Assembly: GCA_003223395.1 (NCBI GenBank)
Contig: QHUZ01000090.1
Coordinates: 1 to 37,550, forward strand
From: Gemmatimonadota bacterium
Lineage (GTDB): Bacteria; Gemmatimonadota; Gemmatimonadetes; Gemmatimonadales; GWC2-71-9
Direction of reading: 5' to 3'
Length of the DNA: 37,550 nt
The notes below the pieces were generated by a model, which saw only the letters and a program-made list of their open reading frames with translations, did not search any database and was not told where the DNA came from. Position 1 is the first letter of the stretch. Each line of letters opens with the position of its first letter. The position numbers were made by a program, and so were the translations under genes. This document shows positions 8,121 to 16,122 of the stretch, piece by piece.

Positions 8121-8226
8121 GCCGATCCAGGTCTGGTTTGAAAGAACATTGTAAATGGCAGCGAGTTACGCAATAGTTGCCAGTCGGTTAGCACCCGGAG
8201 GTAGAAGACGCCAAGACGGGGTGCTG

Positions 8227-9318
8227 TTATGGCGACGGAGCGGGCGCGAAGGTGAGCCCAAAGAGCAGCAAGCTCAAGACCAGGACCCAAATCCGTGACT
8301 TGGGGAGGGGACGATAGGCGTCCAGCACGGGGGGATGCCCGAACTGCCCGCGAGACAGTAGCAGGACCACAAACGCCCAGACGAACCAGCTTTTCGACAG
8401 AAACCCGAGCAGGATGACGACCACGAAAAAGAATCGGGCGACCTGTCGTTGGGCACGCGGGAATGCGGCATAGAGGATGTGCCCGCCGTCGAGTTGGGCG
8501 ATGGGCAAAAGGTTGAGCATCGTAACCAGCATCCCCATCCATCCGGCAAACGCCATCGGGCTCAACGTCACTGAGCCAGTCATGTGCGTGATCCGCCGGA
8601 CGAGCAGGGTCACAGCCGAGTCCCCGATCGGCCACATCCCAAATCCGACGAAAACCTGCAGACTCGGCGCCGAGGGATCGGCGGTCACCTGGCTGTGCGC
8701 CATCCCGATCCAGAGGACCGGGAGGGCGACGACGAAGCCGGCGATCGGTCCCGCCGCGCCGATGTCGAGGAGCTGCCGGCGGTCGTTGAGAATCGTGCGA
8801 AGCCGAATGAACGCGCCCAGCGTTCCGACCCCGAAGGGCGGCGTCGGCCCTGGGAGGAAATGGGGCGGTGACACATTCACCTGGTAGTAGCGCGCGGTCA
8901 GGTAGTGACCCATCTCGTGGCAAAACAGAATGGCGAGCAGTGGGATCGAGAACGAAAACCCGGTGGCCCATCTCTGAAAGAACGCGCCGTTCCAGGCAGT
9001 CGGATTGTAGAGCACGCCGAAATCGGGGGGCAGTCCGCCGGTGATCAGGGCACCCGACATCGTCATGAGGAAGAGGGTCACGGCGAACAGCAGTCCGTGC
9101 AGCAGCCACGGCTCGCGGGGCTTGACGGTCGGGCGCGTGAGAACGAGGTGGCGGCCATCCGGCTCGCTGGACCAGTAGTACGTCCCGGGCCATTGGCGGA
9201 GTGCTTCCGCAAGCGCCGCGGAGGGTTCGGCGTGGGCTGGATCTACAAGTGCGTCAACAACTTCGCGGTCGTGGAGGGGGGTGGTCCGCCACGCCAGTAA
9301 GAATGGGCTGAGACTCAC
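8227..9318 (-). CDS. Site-2 protease family (M50) membrane metalloprotease
   Basis: A 363-residue intramembrane zinc protease. The zinc motif HEMGH (HExxH) lies in [20 protein letters not shown], and the third ligand Asp lies in [19 protein letters not shown], the LDGGH motif. Several hydrophobic segments surround both. The first roughly 75 residues are soluble and include a [15 protein letters not shown] region that resembles the N-terminal domain of plant EGY-like and bacterial M50B proteins. No PDZ domain is visible, so it is not an RseP-type protease. It is divergent from rho with 142 bases between the two starts. The substrate is unknown; members cut membrane-bound regulators. Confidence 0.88.
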   Translation of the reverse strand: MSLSPFLLAWRTTPLHDREVVDALVDPAHAEPSAALAEALRQWPGTYYWSSEPDGRHLVLTRPTVKPREPWLLHGLLFAVTLFLMTMSGALITGGLPPDFGVLYNPTAWNGAFFQRWATGFSFSIPLLAILFCHEMGHYLTARYYQVNVSPPHFLPGPTPPFGVGTLGAFIRLRTILNDRRQLLDIGAAGPIAGFVVALPVLWIGMAHSQVTADPSAPSLQVFVGFGMWPIGDSAVTLLVRRITHMTGSVTLSPMAFAGWMGMLVTMLNLLPIAQLDGGHILYAAFPRAQRQVARFFFVVVILLGFLSKSWFVWAFVVLLLSRGQFGHPPVLDAYRPLPKSRIWVLVLSLLLFGLTFAPAPSP

Positions 9319-9326
9319 AGCCGGTC

Positions 9327-9355
9327 TTGACTCGTCGACCGCCGCGGCCTACTAT
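9327..9355 (+). promoter_or_regulatory. Sigma-70-type promoter of rho
   Basis: TTGACT at 9327-9332 and TACTAT at 9350-9355 are separated by exactly 17 bases, a close match to the sigma-70 consensus. The predicted start of transcription is near 9362, giving a leader of about 99 bases before the rho GTG. This is the best promoter match in the window. It lies in the gap between the divergent M50 protease and rho genes. Confidence 0.7.
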
Positions 9356-9361
9356 GACTCG

Positions 9362-9460
9362 TTCGCACACCGCCAAAATCCCAAGTTTCCATTTTCAACC
9401 AGGACCAATCCCCCATCCCGGGGTTTCCCCCGCCGCACAAGCAACGGAGTTGAAGCACAC
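9362..9460 (+). promoter_or_regulatory. C-rich, G-poor rho leader, possible rut site
   Basis: In the first 60 bases (9361-9420) I count 25 C and 7 G, in a genome where C and G are otherwise balanced. The segment has CCAAAATCCCAAGTTTCC and then ACCAATCCCCCATCCC and little self-pairing. Rho binds unstructured C-rich, G-poor RNA, and E. coli rho is autoregulated by Rho-dependent attenuation in its own leader. The same control is a reasonable inference here. GGAG at 9446-9449 serves as ribosome binding site. Confidence 0.45.
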
Positions 9461-10720
9461 GTGGACATTGCCGAATTAAAGAGAAAGTCCGTCGCGGAAC
9501 TACACGCGATGGCCGAGAGCCTGAACATCACCAACTACTCTGGGCTCCGCAAGCAGGATCTCATCTTCCGCATCGAGCAGTCCCTCCTCGATTCCGACAC
9601 CGTTCTCCGCGGCGAGGGGGTACTCGAAATCCTGCCGGAAGGCTACGGGTTCCTCCGCAGCGCCGACTGGAACTACCTCTACGGCCCCGACGACATCTAC
9701 GTCTCGCCGAGCCAGATCAAGCGGTTCGATCTGCGCACCGGCGACACGATCACGGGCCAGGTGCGACCGCCGAAAGAAGGCGAGCGCTACCTCGCGCTGC
9801 TGAAAGTCGAGGTCGTCAACGGCGAAGAGCCGGAAAAAGCCAAGCACCGGGTCGCATTCGACAATCTGCGGCCGCGGTACCCGGAGCAGCAGCTCAAGCT
9901 CGAACGGAAAGACGGCGATCTGTCGATGCGCGTGATGGATATTCTGTCACCGATCGGCAAAGGCCAGCGTGGTCTGATCGTCTCGCCGCCCAAGGCCGGT
10001 AAGACGATCCTGATGCAGAAGCTCGCCAACTCCATCATCGAGAATCATCCCGAGGTCTACCTGATCGTGCTGCTCATCGACGAGCGGCCCGAAGAGGTGA
10101 CCGACATGGAGGAGAACGTGAAGGGGCCGAACGTGGAGGTCGTGTCGTCCACGTTCGACGAGCCGGCCGACCGGCACGTCCAGGTCGCCGACATGGTGAT
10201 CGAGAAGGCGAAGCGCCTGGTCGAGCACGGCAAGGACGTCGTGATCCTGCTCGATTCGATCACGCGTCTGGGCCGCGCCCACAACGTCGTGGTGCCCCAT
10301 TCGGGCAAAATCCTGTCGGGCGGTGTCGATGCCAACGCGCTGCAGAAGCCCAAGCGCTTCTTCGGCGCCGCGCGCAATATCGAGGGCGGCGGTTCCCTGA
10401 CGATTCTGGCCACCGCGCTGATCGATACCGGCTCCCGCATGGACGAGGTCATCTTCGAGGAGTTCAAGGGCACCGGTAACTCCGAGGTCATCCTCGACCG
10501 GCGGATCGCCGAGCGGCGGACGTTCCCGTCGATCGACGTGCAGCGCACCAGTACCCGGAAGGAAGAGCTGCTTCTTACCAAGGAAGAGCTCAACAAGGTC
10601 TACCTGCTGCGGAACTTCCTGTCCGACATGCCGCCCGTGGAGGCGATCGAGTTCCTGCTCGAGCGGCTCAAGCGCACAAAAACGAATAACGAATTCTTCC
10701 AGACGATGTCGCAAGGATGA
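9461..10720 (+). CDS. rho: Transcription termination factor Rho
   Basis: A 419-residue hexameric RNA-dependent ATPase that terminates transcription. I place the start at GTG 9461 (reading [20 protein letters not shown]), because this is where the Rho N-terminal helical domain begins and it gives 419 residues, exactly the E. coli length; the frame is open further upstream but that part is leader. Domains in order: Rho_N helices (1-45), the cold-shock RNA-binding domain (about 50-125, with EGYGFLRS and [10 protein letters not shown]), and the RecA-like ATPase with Walker A PPKAGKT and Walker [17 protein letters not shown]. The Q-loop and R-loop region ([20 protein letters not shown]) is intact. 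There is no long N-terminal insertion of the kind seen in actinobacteria. Confidence 0.98.
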   Translation: MDIAELKRKSVAELHAMAESLNITNYSGLRKQDLIFRIEQSLLDSDTVLRGEGVLEILPEGYGFLRSADWNYLYGPDDIYVSPSQIKRFDLRTGDTITGQVRPPKEGERYLALLKVEVVNGEEPEKAKHRVAFDNLRPRYPEQQLKLERKDGDLSMRVMDILSPIGKGQRGLIVSPPKAGKTILMQKLANSIIENHPEVYLIVLLIDERPEEVTDMEENVKGPNVEVVSSTFDEPADRHVQVADMVIEKAKRLVEHGKDVVILLDSITRLGRAHNVVVPHSGKILSGGVDANALQKPKRFFGAARNIEGGGSLTILATALIDTGSRMDEVIFEEFKGTGNSEVILDRRIAERRTFPSIDVQRTSTRKEELLLTKEELNKVYLLRNFLSDMPPVEAIEFLLERLKRTKTNNEFFQTMSQG

Positions 10721-10722
10721 CG

Positions 10723-10754
10723 GAACGATGGAATGATGGAATGATGGAATGATG
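10723..10754 (+). repeat. 8-base tandem repeat GAATGATG, about four copies
   Basis: Immediately after the rho stop the sequence reads GAACGATG and then three exact copies of GAATGATG (10731, 10739, 10747), followed by GAACG. The array lies between rho and yqgF and provides the ATG codons at the head of the yqgF frame. Copy number may vary between strains, because slippage is easy in such an array. Confidence 0.85.
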
Positions 10755-10788
10755 GAACGGGAGCACATTCCCTCGTTCCATCATTCCA
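10745..10788 (+). repeat. 15-base-pair inverted repeat at the rho/yqgF junction
   Basis: TGGAATGATGGAACG (10745-10759) is perfectly complementary to CGTTCCATCATTCCA (10774-10788), with a 14-base loop. The left arm belongs to the tandem array, so other copies can pair in its place. No T-run follows, so it is not a standard intrinsic terminator. The arm covers the yqgF start codon and could hide it in the rho transcript. Confidence 0.75.
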
Positions 10789-11231
10789 ACATTCCACCCG
10801 CAGGGCGCATCCTCGCCGTAGACTGGGGCCAACGCAGGATTGGTCTCGCGCTTTCGGATGAAACCCAGACGCTTGCCCAACCGCTCAGCACGCTCACCCG
10901 CCGCGCCGGGAAGCGATTCCCCATGGCGCAGCTGCTCGACCAAATCACGCGAAATCAGGTCGTCGGTATTATCGTCGGTCTGCCGTTAGATGAGGCGGGG
11001 GCCGAAGGTGATGCCGCTCACGCCGCTCGGAGCCTCGCCGATGATATCAAGAGGCGCGTGGGAGAGCTGGAGGTGAGCATGTGGGACGAGCGGATGACGA
11101 CGGCGCGGGTCCTGGCAGCGGTGCGTGAGATGGGTGGCTCGACGCGTGGCCGGAAGGAAGACGTCGACGCGATGGCTGCAGCGTTGCTGCTGCAGCACTA
11201 TCTGGACGCACGCAAGGGATCGGCGCTGTGA
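10749..11231 (+). CDS. yqgF: Putative pre-16S rRNA nuclease / Holliday junction resolvase-like YqgF (RuvX)
   Basis: A protein of about 160 residues of the YqgF/RuvX family, an RNase H-fold nuclease needed for 16S rRNA 5' maturation. The core begins GRILAVDWGQRRIGLALSDE (first catalytic Asp), continues VVGIIVGLPLDEAGAEGDAA (GLP motif), then MWDERMTT (second acidic site) and DVDAMAAALLLQHYLD (third). The only standard start codons ahead of this core are two ATGs at 10749 and 10752, both inside the tandem repeat, so the first 17 or so residues (MMEREHIPSFHHSNIPP) are repeat-encoded and unlike the family. An ATT start nearer the core cannot be excluded. The stop overlaps mltG by 3 bases plus one (GTGA). 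Confidence 0.9.
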   Translation: MMEREHIPSFHHSNIPPAGRILAVDWGQRRIGLALSDETQTLAQPLSTLTRRAGKRFPMAQLLDQITRNQVVGIIVGLPLDEAGAEGDAAHAARSLADDIKRRVGELEVSMWDERMTTARVLAAVREMGGSTRGRKEDVDAMAAALLLQHYLDARKGSAL

Positions 11232-12223
11232 AGCCGTGCGCCGTGCGCCGTGCGCTGTGCGCCGGACTGCTGGGCCTCGCGGTCGCCTGCAGTAAACCGG
11301 ATCCCGACAACTACCAGTCGGTCGCCGACCGAATCATGGTGATCATTCCGCGCGGCGCCACCTATTACCAGGCGCTCGATTCCCTCGAGTCGCGCGGCGT
11401 GATCACGAAGCGCGACTGGTTCAGCCTCTACGCGCGGCTGCGCGGCCTGCCGTCCAACTTGAAGAGCGGTGTCTACACCTTCGACAAGGACGAGAGCTGG
11501 AGCAGCGTCGTCAACACACTGAAGACGGGCCGCGGGATGGAAGTCCGGTTTACGATCACCGAAGGGATGATGGGATTCGAGGTCGCCGAGCGGGCGCGGT
11601 CCTGGCTGGGGGTGTCGCGCGACTCTTTCGTCGCCGCCATGCGTGACACGTCGCTGGAACGCGAGCTCGGCATCCGGCCGAGCCCGGCGGGTGTGGATGG
11701 CTACATGTATCCGACGACCTACGTCGTGCCGATGCGCATGCGCGCACGCGAGCTCGTGAAGCTGATGACGCACGAGTTCATCGCGAGCTGGCAGCCGGAG
11801 TGGGATGCGCGGCTCGAACAGCTCCACATGACGCGGCACGAGATCGTGACGCTGGCGTCCATCATCGAGGCCGAAGTGCGGTATCGCCCCGACCGCCCGT
11901 ATGTCTCGGCCGTCTATCACAACCGGCTCAAGCGCGGCATGGCGCTGCAGGCCGACCCCACGATTATCTACGCGCATGGCCGCCGCATGCGGCGGGTGTG
12001 GGAGAAGCAGCTGCAGATTCGCTCGCCCTACAACACCTACCTGAATCCCGGCTTACCGCCGGGCCCGATTACCCAGCCCAGCGATTCGAGCATCATCGCG
12101 GCCCTGTACCCGGCGCCGGTCGGATATCTCTACTTCGTGGCGCAGCCGGACGGGAAGCACATCTTCTCGGCGACGTACAACGATCACTTGGCGGCGATTC
12201 GAAGGGTGAGGCAACGGAGGTAA
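11228..12223 (+). CDS. mltG: Endolytic peptidoglycan transglycosylase MltG (YceG-like)
   Basis: A 331-residue enzyme that cuts nascent glycan strands at the inner membrane. The start is GTG 11228 in a GTGA overlap with yqgF. The leader MKPCAVRRALCAGLLGLAVAC ends in a lipobox-like LAVAC, so it may be a lipoprotein rather than having the usual single membrane anchor. A LysM-like subdomain (IPRGATYYQALDSLESRGVI) is followed by the YceG catalytic domain: GVYTFDKDESWSSVVNTLKTG, GYMYPTTYVVP, then LASIIEAEVR with the catalytic Glu, and LKRGMALQADPTIIYA. The end, PSDSSIIAALYPAPVGYLYFV, is typical. yqgF-mltG linkage is common in bacteria. Confidence 0.93.
   Translation: MKPCAVRRALCAGLLGLAVACSKPDPDNYQSVADRIMVIIPRGATYYQALDSLESRGVITKRDWFSLYARLRGLPSNLKSGVYTFDKDESWSSVVNTLKTGRGMEVRFTITEGMMGFEVAERARSWLGVSRDSFVAAMRDTSLERELGIRPSPAGVDGYMYPTTYVVPMRMRARELVKLMTHEFIASWQPEWDARLEQLHMTRHEIVTLASIIEAEVRYRPDRPYVSAVYHNRLKRGMALQADPTIIYAHGRRMRRVWEKQLQIRSPYNTYLNPGLPPGPITQPSDSSIIAALYPAPVGYLYFVAQPDGKHIFSATYNDHLAAIRRVRQRR
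11233..11260 (+). repeat. 7-base tandem repeat GCCGTGC encoding the MltG signal region
   Basis: GCCGTGC occurs three times without a gap (11233, 11240, 11247) followed by the variant GCTGTGC (11254). Seven is not a multiple of three, so loss or gain of a unit would shift the mltG frame just after its start. It encodes residues 2-11 of the signal sequence. Confidence 0.8.
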
Positions 12224-12306
12224 GGCGGCGGCGAGAGAGGCGGCGGCGAGAAAGACGGCGGCGGTGAAACGGCGGCGATTAGAAGCGGCGGCGAAGGGCG
12301 GCGAAG
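12224..12306. repeat. Purine-rich GGCGGCG repeat tract between mltG and thiE
   Basis: The gap between the convergent mltG and thiE genes is almost wholly built from GGCGGCG units separated by GAGA, GAAAGA, GTGAAA and GATTAGAA spacers, about six units in 80 bases. The plus strand is nearly all purine with C only inside GGCGGCG. There is no terminator hairpin and no ORF. Confidence 0.8.
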
Positions 12307-12927
12307 CTAGCTCATGGCCTGGCGCAGCGCCCGTGCAGCCGCTTCGGCGTTCGGTGCACCAATCACAGCGCCCACGACTGCAACGCCGGTAGCACCTGCT
12401 TCGATGATCGAGCGAGCGTTTGACACCGTGATGCCGCCGATACCAATCACAGGGGTCCCCTCCGGCGCTAACCGCGCGATGGCCGCAAAGCCCTCCGGAC
12501 CGAGCGCCGGACCCGCATCCTGCTTCGTTGGAGTGGCAAAGCAAGGACCGACACTCCAGTAGTCGGCGTTGGCCGGGGCACGCGCCGCCTCGTCCGGCGA
12601 CCCGACGGAGAGGCCGAGCAGAAATCCCGCTGGCAAGTGTGGGCGCAGGGCGTCGAGGGGCGGGTCATCCCAGCCGAGGTGGGCACCGGCGGCGCCGGCG
12701 GCCAGCGCGATATCGACTCGGTCGTTGACGAGCACGGGAACCGGCAGCGCCGCCACAAGCGCCTGGGTTAGCTCCAAGATTTCGGCGGGCGTGCCATCTT
12801 TCCAGCGCACCTGAACCATCGTCGCACCACCGGTTACCGCGGCGCGACACACGGCCACCGGATCCCGCCCCTTGAGCAGAACGGGATCCGTGATCACCAT
12901 CAAGCGCAACTGATCGGCAAGCGCCAT
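12307..12927 (-). CDS. thiE: Thiamine-phosphate synthase ThiE
   Basis: A 206-residue TIM-barrel enzyme joining HMP-pyrophosphate and the thiazole phosphate to give thiamine phosphate. Motifs seen: LRLMVITDPVLLKGRD at the start of the barrel, TMVQVRWKDG (pyrophosphate site; VQLRxK in most members), VLVNDRVDIALAAGAAGAHLG, GPCFATPTKQDAGPALGPEG (phosphate loop) and VIGIGGITVSNA. I start it at ATG 12927 because the frame upstream of this is antisense to aroH; ATG 12900 is a shorter alternative that would still contain MVITD. The start codon overlaps that of divergent aroH by two bases. No other thi gene is nearby. Confidence 0.92.
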   Translation of the reverse strand: MALADQLRLMVITDPVLLKGRDPVAVCRAAVTGGATMVQVRWKDGTPAEILELTQALVAALPVPVLVNDRVDIALAAGAAGAHLGWDDPPLDALRPHLPAGFLLGLSVGSPDEAARAPANADYWSVGPCFATPTKQDAGPALGPEGFAAIARLAPEGTPVIGIGGITVSNARSIIEAGATGVAVVGAVIGAPNAEAAARALRQAMS

Positions 12928-13288
12928 GACCAAGATCCTGCGCGGCCTGCGTGGTGCGACCACGGCGACCGCGAATACAAGTGAAGCGATTCTCGAGGCG
13001 ACCGAAGAGCTGCTGGCCGCGCTTCGCGATGCGAACGGCTTTGACCCGGGCGACGTCGAGAGCGCCATCTTCACGTCGTCGCCCGATCTTACGGCGGAGT
13101 ATCCCGCCCGCGCCGCTCGCCGGCTCGGCTGGACCGACGTGCCGCTGCTCGGGACGGCGGAAGTCGCCGTTCCCACCGGTTTACGGCGCTGCATCAGGGT
13201 GCTGCTGCATTTCTACACAGCCAAGCCTCAGACCTCGCTGAAACATATGTATCTCAGAGACGCTGCGAAGCTCAGGCCCGATCGTTGA
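12926..13288 (+). CDS. aroH: Chorismate mutase, AroH class
   Basis: A 120-residue monofunctional chorismate mutase of the trimeric AroH fold (B. subtilis type), converting chorismate to prephenate for Phe and Tyr synthesis. LRGLRGATT matches the N-terminal Arg-containing active-site strand; FTSSPDLTAEYPARAARRLGW matches the middle; TAEVAVPTGLRRCIRVLLHF carries the catalytic Glu and Arg (Glu78 and Arg90 in B. subtilis numbering, by position); HMYLRDAAKLRPD closes the chain. ATG 12926 is the only start that keeps the conserved first strand, so the head-to-head overlap with thiE is real unless thiE starts later. It ends in a TTGA overlap with the methyltransferase. Confidence 0.93.
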   Translation: MTKILRGLRGATTATANTSEAILEATEELLAALRDANGFDPGDVESAIFTSSPDLTAEYPARAARRLGWTDVPLLGTAEVAVPTGLRRCIRVLLHFYTAKPQTSLKHMYLRDAAKLRPDR

Positions 13289-14442
13289 CGGTCAAAGTCA
13301 CAGCCAGAGGCGCTGAGCGCTGGAAACAGGGCCACCCCTGGATCTATCGTAGCGACGTCGCCGAAGAGCCTGACAAGAAACCCGGCATCGTCCCCGTCAC
13401 GGACCGAAAAGGCAAGTTCCTCGGCCAGGCGCTCTACTCCCCGAGCTCCGAGATCCGGCTCCGTCTCCTCACGCGCGGCAACGAAGCCATCGATGCACAG
13501 TGGTGGACCGCGCGCATCGCGGCAGCCGCGAGTCGCCGCAACGGAATCCAGGCAAGTGCGTGGCGCGTCGTGCACGCCGAAGGCGACGGCCTGCCGTCGC
13601 TCATCATCGACAAGTACGGACCCTGGATCGTCGTCCAGTTGCTCTCGGCGGGGCTCGAGACCGCGCGCGCCGAGGTGCTCGCAGGAATCGGCGCCGCCCT
13701 CGCACCAGAGGGCATCCTGCTCCGCAACGATGCCGCGGTCCGCCGGCATGAGGGGCTGCCTGCGGAGGTTCTGTTGGCCTTCGGCCAAGTTCCCGAAGTT
13801 GTGGAGGTGGTCGAGGACAGTTTGAAGTACCTGGCGGCGCCATGGTCGGGACAGAAAACGGGCGCGTTCCTCGATCAGCGCGAAAACCGGATTCTGGTGG
13901 GACAACACACGCGGCCAGGCGGTCGCGCGCTCGATCTCTTCACCTACCACGGGTCATTCGCCCTGCACCTTGCTCGTAAGGCCAGGGAAGTCGTAGCCGT
14001 TGACCAGAGCATCGAGGCGCTGGCGCGCGGTGCCGAAAACGCCCGGCTCAACGGGATTGGCAACATCAATTGGCGCGAGGGGAACGCATTCGACCTGGTC
14101 CGCGAGCTCGAGCGGCGCCGCGAGCAGTTCGACACGATCGTGGTCGATCCGCCGGCGTTCGCCAAGACGAAGGCCAACCTCGAGCGCGCCGTCGCGGGTT
14201 ACAAGGAGATCAATCTCCGGGCGATGAAGATCCTGGCGCCGGACGGCGTGTTGTTCACGTCGTCATGCTCGTATCACGTGAGCCGAGACGTCTTCAACGC
14301 GATGCTGGTGGATGCCGCGCGCGACTCCGGCCGGCGGATGCAGTTCGTCACGGCCATTGGCGCCGCCGCAGATCATCCCGAATTGCTCAACGTTCCTGAG
14401 ACCGGCTATTTGAAATGCGTGTTGTTGCGCGCGCGGGGATGA
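13285..14442 (+). CDS. Class I SAM-dependent rRNA methyltransferase, RlmI-like
   Basis: A 385-residue protein of the RlmI/COG1092 family, which methylates a cytosine C5 of 23S rRNA in E. coli. An N-terminal PUA domain (about 1-75, VTARGAERWKQGHPWIYRSD) is followed by an EEHEE-like linker domain and a Rossmann methyltransferase: GRALDLFTYHGSFALHLA (SAM motif I), VVAVDQS, FDTIVVDPPAFAKTK (DPPAF motif) and VLFTSSCSYHVS, with a Cys. The start is TTG 13285 in a 4-base overlap with the aroH stop, which implies translational coupling and is the reason I chose it. The target position in this organism is not proven. Confidence 0.88.
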   Translation: MTVKVTARGAERWKQGHPWIYRSDVAEEPDKKPGIVPVTDRKGKFLGQALYSPSSEIRLRLLTRGNEAIDAQWWTARIAAAASRRNGIQASAWRVVHAEGDGLPSLIIDKYGPWIVVQLLSAGLETARAEVLAGIGAALAPEGILLRNDAAVRRHEGLPAEVLLAFGQVPEVVEVVEDSLKYLAAPWSGQKTGAFLDQRENRILVGQHTRPGGRALDLFTYHGSFALHLARKAREVVAVDQSIEALARGAENARLNGIGNINWREGNAFDLVRELERRREQFDTIVVDPPAFAKTKANLERAVAGYKEINLRAMKILAPDGVLFTSSCSYHVSRDVFNAMLVDAARDSGRRMQFVTAIGAAADHPELLNVPETGYLKCVLLRARG

Positions 14443-14477
14443 TTGCGAGGATGTAGGGGTGCGAAATGACGGTGTTG

Positions 14478-14505
14478 GTAGGGGCGCAGCATGCTGCGCC
14501 CCTAC
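14478..14505. repeat. Perfect 28-base palindromic repeat, copy 1
   Basis: A perfect 28-base palindrome with core GGGCGCAGCATGCTGCGCCC and GTAG/CTAC ends, extendable by one G-T and one T-A pair. It sits in the gap between convergent genes, where a hairpin could act as a two-way terminator or mRNA end. A second copy with 24 identical bases is at 16425. Confidence 0.85.
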
Positions 14506-14518
14506 TACCCGTCCCCCG

Positions 14519-15484
14519 TCACGACCCCAATTTCCGAATCCAATCCGCGATTGCGCTCGCCACGTCCGGCATGATGGGCACCGTGGGGTTCTGATAGGTC
14601 GGCATTTGACCTTGCAGCGTGGTGTCCGTCGACTGCTTCAGCACGTGATTCGCCAACGGCACTACCACGAGCTGGGCATCGGGCTTGGCCGCATGAAGCC
14701 GCTCGGCATCGGCGACAGTGACTTGCAGGTCGCGCCCCCCTTGCACGATCAGCACGGGCTGGCGCACCGCCCGGATCGCCGCCGGGGGATCGAACGATGA
14801 GAGCGATTTCATGAAGGACAGGTTGATCGGGACAAAGAGGGGCGCGAGCGGCGGCGGCACGTCCTTCGGCTGGTCGCCCCGCAGATACTGCGCCATGGCA
14901 GTGTCGTAGCGAACTAGTGTCGCGCTGTCGAACTGCCGCCCGAGCTGCTCACGGATGACAACGCCCAACGGGCGGCCCAGGCCGGAAACGCTGATCACGC
15001 CGGCGACAGGTGCTCCCGCCCGCGCCGCGATGAAAGCAAGCGAGGCGCCTTCGCTGTGACCGAGTAGAACGACACGGGAAAACCGCGCGTCGTGCCCCAG
15101 CGATTCCGCCGCCGCACGCGCGTCCGCTGCGAAATCATCCAGCGTCATTTTGGTCAGGTCGAACGTACCCTTCGTTCCCGGCATGGACCGCTTGTCGTAG
15201 CGCAGCGACGCGATGCCGCGCTCGGCGAGGCGCCAGGCGAGCTGCGCGTAGGAATTCGGCCTGATGCCCATCATCGAATTGCCGTTGCGATCCGTCGGAC
15301 CCGAGCCGGCGATGATGACGACGACAGGCACACCCCCAGTCGCGCCGCGCGGCAGCGTAAGCGTCCCGCCCAGCTCGAGCGCGCCGCTGTGGATCGTGTA
15401 GGGCGACTCGACAGCTACGGCCGGTGGTATGGTGTCGGCACGCTGTAGTGTCAGTGCGACCAGGGCGATACAAAAAATGGTCAT
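14519..15484 (-). CDS. Secreted alpha/beta hydrolase
   Basis: A 321-residue alpha/beta hydrolase with a signal peptide (MTIFCIALVALTLQRADT). VVVIIAGSGPTDRNGNSM is the oxyanion-hole region, VVLLGHSEGASLAF contains the nucleophile Ser in GHSEG, VLIVQGGRDLQV holds the acid Asp, and LANHVLK the His. The sequence resembles bacterial serine aminopeptidase-like or acyl-peptide hydrolase-type proteins (Hydrolase_4). The start is ATG 15484, in a 4-base ATGA overlap with the SdpI gene; longer frames upstream are only antisense extension. It is the last gene of an ArsR-SdpI-hydrolase operon. Substrate unknown. Confidence 0.85.
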   Translation of the reverse strand: MTIFCIALVALTLQRADTIPPAVAVESPYTIHSGALELGGTLTLPRGATGGVPVVVIIAGSGPTDRNGNSMMGIRPNSYAQLAWRLAERGIASLRYDKRSMPGTKGTFDLTKMTLDDFAADARAAAESLGHDARFSRVVLLGHSEGASLAFIAARAGAPVAGVISVSGLGRPLGVVIREQLGRQFDSATLVRYDTAMAQYLRGDQPKDVPPPLAPLFVPINLSFMKSLSSFDPPAAIRAVRQPVLIVQGGRDLQVTVADAERLHAAKPDAQLVVVPLANHVLKQSTDTTLQGQMPTYQNPTVPIMPDVASAIADWIRKLGS

Positions 15485-16122
15485 GGTTTCGATTGTTCCC
15501 GTTTCCAGAGGACGTAGGACTGCACGATCGGAATCACCGCCATGATGAGGACCGCCGCGATGAATAGCGGGAGAAACGCGCCGGGCGGGAAAAAGGCACA
15601 CGCGGCGATGACGAATCCCCCGAGCACCATCAGCCATCCGCCCGTGCGATGTGTCTTCCGCCAGACGGTATCACTGGAGAGGGTCCAGGGCGTGCGAATG
15701 CCGACGAAGAAGTTGGGTTCGACGCGCGTGAGGTAGTTGCCGAGGACGATGAAAAGCAGCCCGACACCGATCGGCAGGGTGCGGCCGATTTTCACGGGAT
15801 AGCCGAGGCCGGTCGCAACGATCATCCCATGCCCGATCAAAATGAACAGGATCACGGCATTCGCGATCAGCCAATACGTGCCGATGAACTTGGCGTAGTT
15901 CGCCCGCCGCGGGTCTAGCCTGGGCAGCACGTTGAACAGCCCGGTCATCACGATGATGAGGAGCGGCATGATCGAGACGGCCACGACGCGGCCGGAAAAC
16001 CCGTCGGCCTCCCCGCGCACATTCCAGTGCGTCGCGACGGTCGGTGGCAGCTGCGGGTAGGCCCAGAGGGAGACAGCCACGGCCACCGCCGCAATCACGA
16101 GTCCAAACCAGCGGCTACGCAT
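15481..16122 (-). CDS. SdpI-family membrane protein with DUF1648 domain
   Basis: A 213-residue membrane protein with about six helices. Residues 1-60 carry DUF1648 (YPQLPPTVATHWNVRGEADGF), and the C-terminal half is SdpI-like (VGIRTPWTLSSDTVWRKTH, then GGWLMVLGGFVIAACAFF). In B. subtilis SdpI is the immunity protein against the SdpC toxin and binds the repressor SdpR at the membrane. I start it at ATG 16122, because GGAGG lies eight bases upstream; an earlier TTG adds only five residues. It overlaps the ArsR/SdpR-like gene by 8 bases. No sdpABC-like toxin genes are nearby, so an immunity role is not supported here. Confidence 0.88.
   Translation of the reverse strand: MRSRWFGLVIAAVAVAVSLWAYPQLPPTVATHWNVRGEADGFSGRVVAVSIMPLLIIVMTGLFNVLPRLDPRRANYAKFIGTYWLIANAVILFILIGHGMIVATGLGYPVKIGRTLPIGVGLLFIVLGNYLTRVEPNFFVGIRTPWTLSSDTVWRKTHRTGGWLMVLGGFVIAACAFFPPGAFLPLFIAAVLIMAVIPIVQSYVLWKREQSKP

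Noticed and set aside
10723-10754. The GAATGATG array as a CRISPR remnant.
   Set aside because: Units are 8 bases and contiguous with no spacers, and no cas gene is in the window.
10745-10788. The rho/yqgF hairpin as an intrinsic terminator.
   Set aside because: The 15-base-pair stem is AT-balanced rather than GC-rich and no T-run follows; the yqgF frame starts inside it.
12928-13194. Longer thiE starting upstream of 12927.
   Set aside because: The extra 89 residues are antisense to aroH and are unlike any ThiE N-terminus.
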